Assembly: GCA_001871515.1 (NCBI GenBank)
Contig: MNXW01000213.1
Span: forward strand, 1 to 41,312
Source: Comamonadaceae bacterium CG2_30_57_122
GTDB taxonomy: Bacteria; Pseudomonadota; Gammaproteobacteria; Burkholderiales; Burkholderiaceae_C
Direction: 5' to 3'
DNA: 41,312 bases
Shown here: positions 19,307 to 26,916 of the stretch, one piece after another
Layout: every line of letters begins with the position of its first letter
Numbering within the stretch: position 1 is the first letter of the stretch
Program-made: the position numbers and the translations under genes
Notes under the pieces: generated by a model
Databases searched by the model: none
The model's input: the letters and a program-made list of their open reading frames with translations, nothing else
Told to the model about the DNA's origin: nothing

Positions 19307-21049
19307 ATGCAAAAAGCGATTGGCATCATGTTTCGCGCTGCTGGCGGAGCAGCGGCGTTGCGGGTTGCACCGGCCAGCGCGCAAGCGGTGGGCGGGCAAC
19401 GCCACTGGTTGCAAAAGCTCGCCGGCAGCGGACTGCGTGCTGACTGCGCACAAATCGAGCCTGATGTGCTTGCCTTGCCCGCCGTGTTGGCCATTTTTGA
19501 CTCCAAACCGCTGAACCAGGATCTGTACTTTTGGCTGGCCATGCAGGCAGCCAGTTTTGAGCCTACCGGGCATTGGATCAATGACAACGTCCTTGCAACG
19601 CGGCGGGCGTTGACCCGCTTTCCGGGCTTTGCCAAACGTTACCAGGCCTTGCTGCAAGCCCATTTGGCGCAACGTCCCAAGCTGACCAGCCTTGACACGG
19701 CAGCAGCCTGCAAGGTGGCCGACCTAGCAGAGGCCGCCGTGCAAGCGGCACTGCAGGGGCAGGGCATCAGCCCAGTGCCTTATCTGCCCCAAGATGTGGC
19801 ACCGGTCTGGCTTTGGCTCCAGGCTACTACGGCTGTGGGCCATGCAGCCAGCGGCCAAGCCACCCCCGCGCCCAGCCGTCCGGCATCGGCATCCAATGCA
19901 CAACGCCGACGCACCCAGGCTACCCAGCACGAGCAAAGCCGCAACGCCATGGTATTGCCGTTTCGGGCTGAAGCCCTGATGTCGTGGAGCGAGATGGTGC
20001 ACGTCAATCGCAGCAGCGACGATGAAGAAGACGGCAACGCCATCAACGCCGCCAATGACATGGACAAACTATCGGTGGCTACTGATGGGCAGTCGCTGGC
20101 TTCTCGCGTGAAATTTGATCTGGATTTACCCAGTGCCAGTGCTGACGATCAGCCTTTGGGGCCTGGTGTCCATCTGCCTGAATTTGATTACCGCAAAGGT
20201 GTTCTGCTGCCTGACCACTGCCTGGTGCAGGTCATGCAAGCACAACACTGTGCCCCCTTCACGCCAGCGCCAGAGTTGCGCGTGACCGCGCGCCAATTGC
20301 GCCGCCGTCTGGAAACCATGCGTGATGCACCGCGCGCTCTGCACGGCCAAGACAGCGGTGACGATATCGATCTGGATGCCTGGGTGCGCTTTAGCGCCGA
20401 CCAAACCGGCCAGGCTGGCTGGCATACCGACACCCCAGCCATTTACACCCGCCAGGCGCGTCACGAGCGCAGTTTGGCTACCTTGTTGCTGGCTGATTTG
20501 TCACTTTCTACCGATGCTTACGCGACAGCGAAAGTCAGAGTGATTGATGTCATTCGTGACGCATTGTTCGTGTTTGGCGAGGCGCTTCACGCCACCGGCG
20601 ACCCTTTTGCCATGTGGGGGTTCAGCTCGGTACGCCGCCAGCATGTGCGCATGCAACACCTTAAAACTTTTTCAGAGGGGTGGTGTGACACTTGTCGAGC
20701 CCGTGTCGGCGCTATCAAACCAGGCTATTACACACGTATGGGCGCGGCTCTTCGCCACGCCACTGGTCAACTTGCAGCCAGACCCGAGCAGCGTCGTTTG
20801 TTGATGCTGCTCACCGATGGCAAACCCAATGACCTGGATGTGTATGAAGGACGATACGGTCTGGAAGATACCCGTCAGGCCGTGCACGAAGCACGCACGG
20901 CTGGAATGATCCCGTTTTGCGTCACCATTGATGAGCAGGCGCACGACTACCTGCCGATGCTGTTTGGTCAGAACGGTTATGCCTTGGTGCGCAGACCGCA
21001 GGATTTGATCAAACAGCTCACCCAGGCCTGGGCCACGTTGTCGCGCTGA
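19307..21049 (+). CDS. norD: NorD (VWA-domain nitric oxide reductase activation protein)
   Basis: C-terminal VWA: LLLADLSLSTDAYA, GFSSVRRQHVRMQHLKTFSE, AIKPGYYTRMGAALRHA, LLLTDGKPNDLDVYEGRYG. ATG 19307 preferred because the ORF-track start (19217) spans a repeat. Confidence 0.9.
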   Translation: MQKAIGIMFRAAGGAAALRVAPASAQAVGGQRHWLQKLAGSGLRADCAQIEPDVLALPAVLAIFDSKPLNQDLYFWLAMQAASFEPTGHWINDNVLATRRALTRFPGFAKRYQALLQAHLAQRPKLTSLDTAAACKVADLAEAAVQAALQGQGISPVPYLPQDVAPVWLWLQATTAVGHAASGQATPAPSRPASASNAQRRRTQATQHEQSRNAMVLPFRAEALMSWSEMVHVNRSSDDEEDGNAINAANDMDKLSVATDGQSLASRVKFDLDLPSASADDQPLGPGVHLPEFDYRKGVLLPDHCLVQVMQAQHCAPFTPAPELRVTARQLRRRLETMRDAPRALHGQDSGDDIDLDAWVRFSADQTGQAGWHTDTPAIYTRQARHERSLATLLLADLSLSTDAYATAKVRVIDVIRDALFVFGEALHATGDPFAMWGFSSVRRQHVRMQHLKTFSEGWCDTCRARVGAIKPGYYTRMGAALRHATGQLAARPEQRRLLMLLTDGKPNDLDVYEGRYGLEDTRQAVHEARTAGMIPFCVTIDEQAHDYLPMLFGQNGYALVRRPQDLIKQLTQAWATLSR

Positions 21050-21107
21050 GGAGATCAACGAGCCGTCACATGATGCAGCAAAGTAAGCATTTTTCTGGCA
21101 ATTTTAT

Positions 21108-21130
21108 TTAATTCATTTAAAATGAATCTT
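21108..21130. promoter_or_regulatory. NsrR-like operator upstream of DUF2249 gene
   Basis: TTAATTCATTTAAAATGAATCTT with perfect palindromic core ATTCATTTaAAATGAAT. Confidence 0.6.
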
Positions 21131-21150
21131 TAACTTTCTGGAGCTATCCG

Positions 21151-21411
21151 ATGACTTCCTGCGCAACCGGCCACGTTAACCCCGAAGCTGTTTATCCGTT
21201 TGATGCGCGCGGCGTGGCCAAACGCTTTCGCCATGCAGCCATTTTTGGTGCACTCGATACACTGCAACCGGGTGAGACCATGCGTTTTTGCAATGACCAC
21301 GATCCCATCCCCTTGTTGCATCAGCTCAATACGCGTTATGGCGATGCTGTGACAATTCAATACGTGCAACGCGAACCCGGCGCGATCGTGATTGATTTTG
21401 TTTGCCGTTAA
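21151..21411 (+). CDS. DUF2249-domain protein
   Basis: FDARGVAKRFRHAAIFGALDTLQPGETMRFCNDHDPIPLLHQLNTRYGD...REPGAIVIDF. Confidence 0.85.
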   Translation: MTSCATGHVNPEAVYPFDARGVAKRFRHAAIFGALDTLQPGETMRFCNDHDPIPLLHQLNTRYGDAVTIQYVQREPGAIVIDFVCR

Positions 21412-21435
21412 ATCTGATTTGAATGGAACTTTGTC

Positions 21436-21765
21436 ATGACTTTTGTGGTGACTGAATCGTGTATCAGTTGTAAATACACAGACTGCGTTGACGTGTGTCC
21501 GGTAGATGCTTTCCGTGAGGGTTCCAATTTTCTGGTGATTGATCCAGATGAATGTATTGACTGTGCCGTGTGTGTACCGGAATGCCCGGTCAATGCCATT
21601 TATGCAGAAGAAGACGTTCCTGCAAATCAGCAAGATTTCATTGCACTTAATGCTGACTTAGCACCCCAATGGAAAACAATTGTAAAAACCAAAGCAGCCC
21701 TACCGGACGCAGACGAATGGGCGAAGGTTGAGCACAAGCGCAATGAACTTAGGGCTTGTTCATGA
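21436..21765 (+). CDS. fdxA: ferredoxin FdxA (7Fe type); last codons and stop supplied by MITE copy D
   Basis: [29 protein letters not shown]...[26 protein letters not shown] ends ...NELRACS* inside the repeat. Confidence 0.93.
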   Translation: MTFVVTESCISCKYTDCVDVCPVDAFREGSNFLVIDPDECIDCAVCVPECPVNAIYAEEDVPANQQDFIALNADLAPQWKTIVKTKAALPDADEWAKVEHKRNELRACS

Positions 21766-21910
21766 ATAAGCTGTACATTTGGCCGCCGGATTTGGGATGC
21801 AATGCGAGGCGCAAAGCGTGCCGTGCAACTCTGCTGCACAAGCGATTTGTAACGACGCAGTGCGCCCAAAGTTGGCGAGTCAAATGTGCATGTTATTTGT
21901 GAACAAGCCC
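21752..21910 (-). mobile_element. MITE-like element, family 1, copy D
   Basis: GGGCTTGTTCATGAATAAGCTGTACATTTG...CAAATGTGCATGTTATTTGTGAACAAGCCC flanked by TTA on both sides. Confidence 0.9.
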
Positions 21911-21920
21911 TTAAACGTTG

Positions 21921-22514
21921 ATGCCGACTAGCATGTCCCAACCGAACGCGGTGACGGAAATACCGTATCTGGCAGGTGATTTGGCGGTCTGGCTCATCAT
22001 CCTGGCTGAGTTGCTGACCTTTGGCATCTTCTTTTTGTCTTACGCGTTTGCGCGCACGTTTGACGTGGCGTTGTTCAATGCGTCACAAACCACGCTTGAT
22101 CTGAATTCGGGTGGCATCAATACGGCTTTGTTGATCACCGGTAGCTGGTGTGTGGTGCGCGCTGTGCAGGCCGTCAAACGTGATGCTTCTGCTGTGGGCG
22201 TGCGCTGGCTGATGGCTGCTTTGGTGTGTGGCAGTGGTTTTGTGGTGATCAAATTAATAGAGTTCTCAGCCAAGGCAGACGCTGGCATAGACCTGTCAAC
22301 CAACAGCTTTTACATGTTCTATTTTCTACTGACGGCATTTCATTTTTTCCATGTGTTGGCAGCCATGGTGTTTTTGTCAATTTTGTTGTTTAAAACGCGT
22401 GCTGGGCGCTATGGCAGCCAGGATGTGCATGCACTTGAAACCGGCGCAGCCTTTTGGCACATGGTTGATTTATTGTGGATTGTGTTGTTCCCGCTGATTT
22501 ATGTGATGCGTTAA
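21921..22514 (+). CDS. norE: NorE-like cytochrome c oxidase subunit III family protein
   Basis: Five-TM heme-copper oxidase subunit III-like protein: LAVWLIILAELLTFGIFFLSYAFAR, FYFLLTAFHFFHVLAAMVF, ALETGAAFWHMVDLLWIVLFPLIYVMR. Confidence 0.87.
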   Translation: MPTSMSQPNAVTEIPYLAGDLAVWLIILAELLTFGIFFLSYAFARTFDVALFNASQTTLDLNSGGINTALLITGSWCVVRAVQAVKRDASAVGVRWLMAALVCGSGFVVIKLIEFSAKADAGIDLSTNSFYMFYFLLTAFHFFHVLAAMVFLSILLFKTRAGRYGSQDVHALETGAAFWHMVDLLWIVLFPLIYVMR

Positions 22515-22525
22515 GGACACTGCAC

Positions 22526-22798
22526 ATGTTGAAATTTTCATCCAATACCCTCTGGCTGCTGTTGCTGGCCGCTACTGGTTTGACCTATTGGATAGGCGAA
22601 TCAGGGCAGATGGGTCACAGGAGCATCGTGCCCGTATCGATCATCTTTGGTGTCGCTTTTTTGAAAGCCTGGGTGGTGATCAATGACTTCATGGCATTGC
22701 GCCAAGCCCCCAAGCTTTGGCGTCATCTTTTACTGGGCTGGCTGACTTTTGTAATTGGCATGATTTTGTTGGCCTATCAATGGGGTCTGCACGGATGA
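22526..22798 (+). CDS. norF: NorF-like small membrane protein (cytochrome c oxidase subunit IV type)
   Basis: TLWLLLLAATGLTYWIGE, IIFGVAFLKAWVVINDFMALRQAPKLWRHLLLGWL; directly follows norE. Confidence 0.78.
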   Translation: MLKFSSNTLWLLLLAATGLTYWIGESGQMGHRSIVPVSIIFGVAFLKAWVVINDFMALRQAPKLWRHLLLGWLTFVIGMILLAYQWGLHG

Positions 22799-24072
22799 TC
22801 CAACAACAACGTGCAAAGTGTGAAGATGGCAGCCCGTCATGGAAATTTGCCGGGTTATTGATGGCTCCACACCGGTTGGGATTTTTCATGGCTGGTGCCA
22901 TGCTGGCCTTGAGTGCCGTTTGGTGGGCGCTGGTTTTGCTCGGCCGCGTCTTGCATTGGGAGCAAAACCCAGCAGTGCCTTTGCCGTTGATGCATGGCTT
23001 ATTGATGAGTCTGGGTTATATGCCGCTGTTTATTTGTGGGTTTCTGTACACAGCCGGCCCCAAGTGGTTGGATGTGCATGCAGTTGCAGCGAAAGAGCTG
23101 TTACCCATGCTGGCGCTGATGCTGGTGGGCTGGGTCATAGCCTGGCCTGGATTGCAGTGGCAGCACTGGCTTGGGGCGGCAGGGATTGGTATGGTAGGTG
23201 TGGGATGGCTGATGTTGAGCTGGAAGTTTTTTCGCATGGTTTGCAGCAGTCAGGTCGATGACAAAGTTCATCTCAAACTAGTCTCAGTGGCCTGTCTTTT
23301 TGGAGCTGTCTTGATGGAGATGGCGGCAGTTGCTTTGGCGCTTGATTCTCAGTTGATGTTGCGATCAGTGATTCATGCTGGCTTGTGGTGGTTTCTTGCC
23401 CCGGTCTTTGCCGTCATGTCGCATCGCATGCTTCCATTTTTTAGCGCCAGCGTTTTGCCCATGCTGGATAACTGGCGGCCGCTGTGGTTGCTATGGGTGT
23501 TGGTTGGGTCTTTGTGTTTCGAAGGATGGGTCAGTATCGTTGACCTGTGGTGGTGGCCTATGCCTGCGCTTCTGCGCTGGTTTCAGGTTGCAGTCGAATT
23601 AATCTTGACCCTGTTGATGGGGTGGCTGGCTCTACGATGGGGCTTGGTTCAAAGTCTGAAAATTCGCATCTTGGCCATGTTCCACGGTGGCTTTGTTTGG
23701 CTTGGTCTATCTTTTGCATTCAATGCTGTGTCGCATGGGCTCATGGCATACAGCGGCGACACGGTGTCCCTTGGTCTGGCTCCCTTGCACGCCATGACCA
23801 TGGGCTATCTTGGTGCCACGATGTTTGCCATGGTGACGCGGGTGAGCAGTGGTCATGGCGGACGCAAACAACCCGCTGACAATGTCGCCTGGACGCTTTA
23901 CTGGGTATTGCAACTGGCAGTCGTGTTGCGTGTCGTTGCCGCAACTGTGCTGGATTGGAGCGTTTTTCTGCTGCTTTGCGCAGCTGGCGCATGGTGTGTA
24001 GTCGCGGTGAGCTGGTTTGTGCGTTATGGTTCTTGGTTTGGCACACCGCGTGCTGATGGTCGACCTGAGTAA
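22795..24072 (+). CDS. nnrS: NnrS family protein (copy 1)
   Basis: APHRLGFFMAG, LMHGLLMSLGYMPLFICGFLYTAGPKW, SHRMLPFFSASVLP, LAPLHAMTMGYLGATMFAMVTRVSSGHGGR; ATGA overlap with norF. Confidence 0.87.
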   Translation: MIQQQRAKCEDGSPSWKFAGLLMAPHRLGFFMAGAMLALSAVWWALVLLGRVLHWEQNPAVPLPLMHGLLMSLGYMPLFICGFLYTAGPKWLDVHAVAAKELLPMLALMLVGWVIAWPGLQWQHWLGAAGIGMVGVGWLMLSWKFFRMVCSSQVDDKVHLKLVSVACLFGAVLMEMAAVALALDSQLMLRSVIHAGLWWFLAPVFAVMSHRMLPFFSASVLPMLDNWRPLWLLWVLVGSLCFEGWVSIVDLWWWPMPALLRWFQVAVELILTLLMGWLALRWGLVQSLKIRILAMFHGGFVWLGLSFAFNAVSHGLMAYSGDTVSLGLAPLHAMTMGYLGATMFAMVTRVSSGHGGRKQPADNVAWTLYWVLQLAVVLRVVAATVLDWSVFLLLCAAGAWCVVAVSWFVRYGSWFGTPRADGRPE

Positions 24073-24073
24073 T

Positions 24074-25255
24074 TCAGCCATCTTTCCCGTCTGAACGGGC
24101 GCTGACCAGCCAGGGGGTGTACTGCCAAAGGTAAACCAGGAAAGCTGCACTCCAGGCTGCCGCAGCAGCGACCAATGCATAGCTGTAAATGGAAGGCAAC
24201 ATGAGCGGCAACACAACTCGCAAAACAGCCGCCACCATGATCAGCCCGTAAGCGATTTTTTCTGGCATATCGGCTGCTAGTGGGCGTCCGGTGTGACCCC
24301 GAGCTGTGCGCGTCATCATGCCCATGATCAGTCCACCAGTGGCACCCACACCCAACGCATGTATGCCGATAGAGCTGGTGACCCAACCCAGTTGAGCTAC
24401 GGCCAGCAAGCCCAAGCCTAAAGACAACCACAGGTATGAAAAATGCAAAATCCAAAGAATCGGTCGGCGCAGGGTGTCCAGGGGATGCCAGCGCCATTGA
24501 CGCGCCACATTCAGGATACAAGCCAAGCTTAAAACCACGGCGGTCAGACCGCCATGCCATTCGGTCGCCCACAGAATCAAGCCAAAGGCAGTGGCGGCCA
24601 GTGCACTGCGTTCGAGCCAGACCACCGGTTCAATCTTGATGTTCAGTGCTGTGGCGGTAAAAAATGGCACGACACGACCGGCCATCACGCTCTCAATCAT
24701 CACAATCAAACCTAGGCCAACATACAAGGTGCGTATGGGCGCAAGGTCAATCATGCCCTGAGTTGACAGATGAAAGCTCAAGTTCACCATCGACAAAAGC
24801 AGCAAGATAACCGCCAGTGGTACGTTGCGCCAGTTGCGTGAGCGCACCAGCAGCCGCAAAAAAATCAGCCCTACTGTGGGTAACAACATCAGATCAAGTA
24901 CTGCGAACACGGCATAGGGTGCGACCAATGAAGCCAAACGCGCACCAAGCCAAAGCAAAATCAAGAAACCCAGCATCGGGCCGCGGGGTGTGGGCAGGCC
25001 AGTCCATGTTTTGCCGGCGGTCATCAGGAAGCCCACAATGACAGCGATGGTGAATCCAAACAGCATTTCGTGGGCGTGCCACAGTAGCGCAGATGGTGCA
25101 GGTTGCCAGGTCACCGCGCCAAGAAAGATGGCCACCCATAGTGGCACGATGAGCGCAGCCAGCAAGGCTGCACCAAGATAAAACGGACGAAAGGCCAAGC
25201 GCAACCATGGCATGCCGTAAGCTGCTGGTGCTTGTTTGAAAATGGGTAGTGACAT
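24074..25255 (-). CDS. nnrS: NnrS family protein (copy 2)
   Basis: LAFRPFYLGAALLA, WHAHEMLFGFTIAVIVGFLMTAGKTWTG, GRVVPFFTATAL, HALGVGATGGLIMGMMTRTARGHTGR. Confidence 0.92.
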   Translation of the reverse strand: MSLPIFKQAPAAYGMPWLRLAFRPFYLGAALLAALIVPLWVAIFLGAVTWQPAPSALLWHAHEMLFGFTIAVIVGFLMTAGKTWTGLPTPRGPMLGFLILLWLGARLASLVAPYAVFAVLDLMLLPTVGLIFLRLLVRSRNWRNVPLAVILLLLSMVNLSFHLSTQGMIDLAPIRTLYVGLGLIVMIESVMAGRVVPFFTATALNIKIEPVVWLERSALAATAFGLILWATEWHGGLTAVVLSLACILNVARQWRWHPLDTLRRPILWILHFSYLWLSLGLGLLAVAQLGWVTSSIGIHALGVGATGGLIMGMMTRTARGHTGRPLAADMPEKIAYGLIMVAAVLRVVLPLMLPSIYSYALVAAAAAWSAAFLVYLWQYTPWLVSARSDGKDG

Positions 25256-25257
25256 GC

Positions 25258-25479
25258 TTACTTTCCTGGGGTTATTTTTTTGGGGAGTGGTGGGCTGGTT
25301 GGCGTGGCAACCACAGTTGGCTGTTGCTCACCCCAATCCATCCAGTCATCACCAAACAACTCGGACGGATGTGGCGAACGCTCGTTGGCGCAGGCCATGG
25401 CATGTATCGCGCAAAATTGATCACAGCCCCAGCAAATGCGTTCAGGGTTGGCGGGGTTAATGGGGAACTTTTTGGCCAT
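25258..25479 (-). CDS. DUF3079-type small cysteine-containing protein
   Basis: MAKKFPINPANPERICWGCDQFCAIHAMACANERSPHPSELFGDDWMDW. Confidence 0.7.
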   Translation of the reverse strand: MAKKFPINPANPERICWGCDQFCAIHAMACANERSPHPSELFGDDWMDWGEQQPTVVATPTSPPLPKKITPGK

Positions 25480-25500
25480 GGTAAGGTGGGTCGAGTGGGC

Positions 25501-25632
25501 TTAACGCGGTATGACAAAAGTCGCTTTCTTTTCCACAGCAGTCACCTGGCCGTGTTCATCGGGTTCGACCCCGAACAGGAAGGGAATGACTTTGGAGCCG
25601 GAAGCTTTGTTCATGAAGGGTTCACGGGACAT
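25501..25632 (-). CDS. small ORF, 43 aa, uncharacterised (not in ORF track)
   Basis: Reverse strand ATG..TAA: MSREPFMNKASGSKVIPFLFGVEPDEHGQVTAVEKKATFVIPR; between an NsrR-like site and the DUF3079 gene. Confidence 0.5.
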   Translation of the reverse strand: MSREPFMNKASGSKVIPFLFGVEPDEHGQVTAVEKKATFVIPR

Positions 25633-25635
25633 AAA

Positions 25636-25658
25636 AAGATGAATTCTGCGTGAATGTT
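25636..25658. promoter_or_regulatory. NsrR-like operator between nsrR and the divergent small-ORF/DUF3079/nnrS genes
   Basis: AAGATGAATTCTGCGTGAATGTT; ~16/23 to the recalled NsrR consensus. Confidence 0.4.
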
Positions 25659-25713
25659 ATTTTATCTGGATAATAGCCATCTTGAATGCACCTTTTATTT
25701 CCCATTTTGATCT

Positions 25714-26199
25714 ATGCGCCTGACCCAATGGACTGATTACACCTTGCGCGTCTTGATGTATTGCGCTGCCTGTGTGGGGCGTGAAATGCCTGTGACGATC
25801 ACAGAAATTGCCGAGAGTCATGGCATTTCGCGTAGTCACCTGACCAAAATTGTGCAGGAGCTGGGGGCTCGTGGCTGGCTTGAAACCACAAGGGGTCGGG
25901 GCGGTGGAATGCGTTTGCTGGTACGGGCGCAAGACATTTGTCTGGGTGAGGTTGTGCGTGCCACCGAAACTGACTTTGCCATGGTGGAATGTTTCGATGC
26001 AGATCTAAACCAATGCCGTTTGAGCCAGCATTGCAGACTCAAAAGTGTTCTGAATCAGGCCACGCAGAGTTACCTGGCCGTGCTTGACGGGATTACTTTG
26101 GCCGATTTGATTGCGCCTGCTGGTGGCATCAAATTGCCGTTGAATGCCAAGCGTGTGTTACTGCGTCCGGGCATCCCTGTTCAGCCCAAGCAAACCTGA
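25714..26199 (+). CDS. nsrR: Rrf2-family NO-sensing repressor NsrR
   Basis: MRLTQWTDYTLRVLMYCAA, ITEIAESHGISRSHLTKIVQELGARGWLETTRGRGGGMRL, CFDADLNQCRLSQHCRL cysteine cluster. Confidence 0.93.
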   Translation: MRLTQWTDYTLRVLMYCAACVGREMPVTITEIAESHGISRSHLTKIVQELGARGWLETTRGRGGGMRLLVRAQDICLGEVVRATETDFAMVECFDADLNQCRLSQHCRLKSVLNQATQSYLAVLDGITLADLIAPAGGIKLPLNAKRVLLRPGIPVQPKQT

Positions 26200-26200
26200 A

Positions 26201-26896
26201 TCAACACAGACCCTGCTCTGAAGCCATTACTGCGGCGTGAACCCTGGAGCTGACACCGAGTTTGCGCAAGATGTGCTGCACATGAATCTTGACAGTGGCC
26301 TCCACAATGCCATGTTCGCGGGCAATCTCCTTGTTGCTGGCACCCCGGGCAATGCCACGCAAGATATCGCGCTCACGCGGAGACAGGTTGGTTACGGCCT
26401 GTTTGGCCAGAGTGGGCGTAGCTTCACTGGGTAGACCAGATTTGATCGACACGGTTTTGTACGCTTTGATCAATTTGCCCATCATCTCTGGTGCAATGAT
26501 GCTGTCTCCCTGAAAGGCTCGGTGCACGGCGCTGGTCAGGTCATCGCCTTCCATGGTTTTGAGCAGATAGCCACTGGCACCTCTGTGCAGGGCTGCCGCC
26601 AGGTCGTTTTCGTCTTCGCTCACGGTCAGCATCAGAACACAGGTGTCAGGTGCCGCCTCCAGCAAAGAGGGCAGTGCATCTACGCCATTGACACCTGGTA
26701 AATGGTTGTCCAGCAAAATCACGTCAGGTTGCAGTTCTTGGGCTTTACGCAGGGCCTGGCCCGCATCCGCGGCATCACCGACCACCACCAGCCCGGCATC
26801 ACGAGCCAGTAAAGCGGTCAATCCACGGCGAAACAGGGTGTGGTCGTCGACCACCAGAATTCGGATCGGTTTGTGCTTATCTGAAGGGGGGCGCAT
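26201..26896 (-). CDS. narL: NarL/FixJ-type response regulator
   Basis: REC ([31 protein letters not shown]) and LuxR HTH ([44 protein letters not shown]-like); adjacent to narX. Confidence 0.87.
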   Translation of the reverse strand: [231 protein letters not shown]

Positions 26897-26916
26897 GGTT
26901 GGCAGATGTGGGTGAG

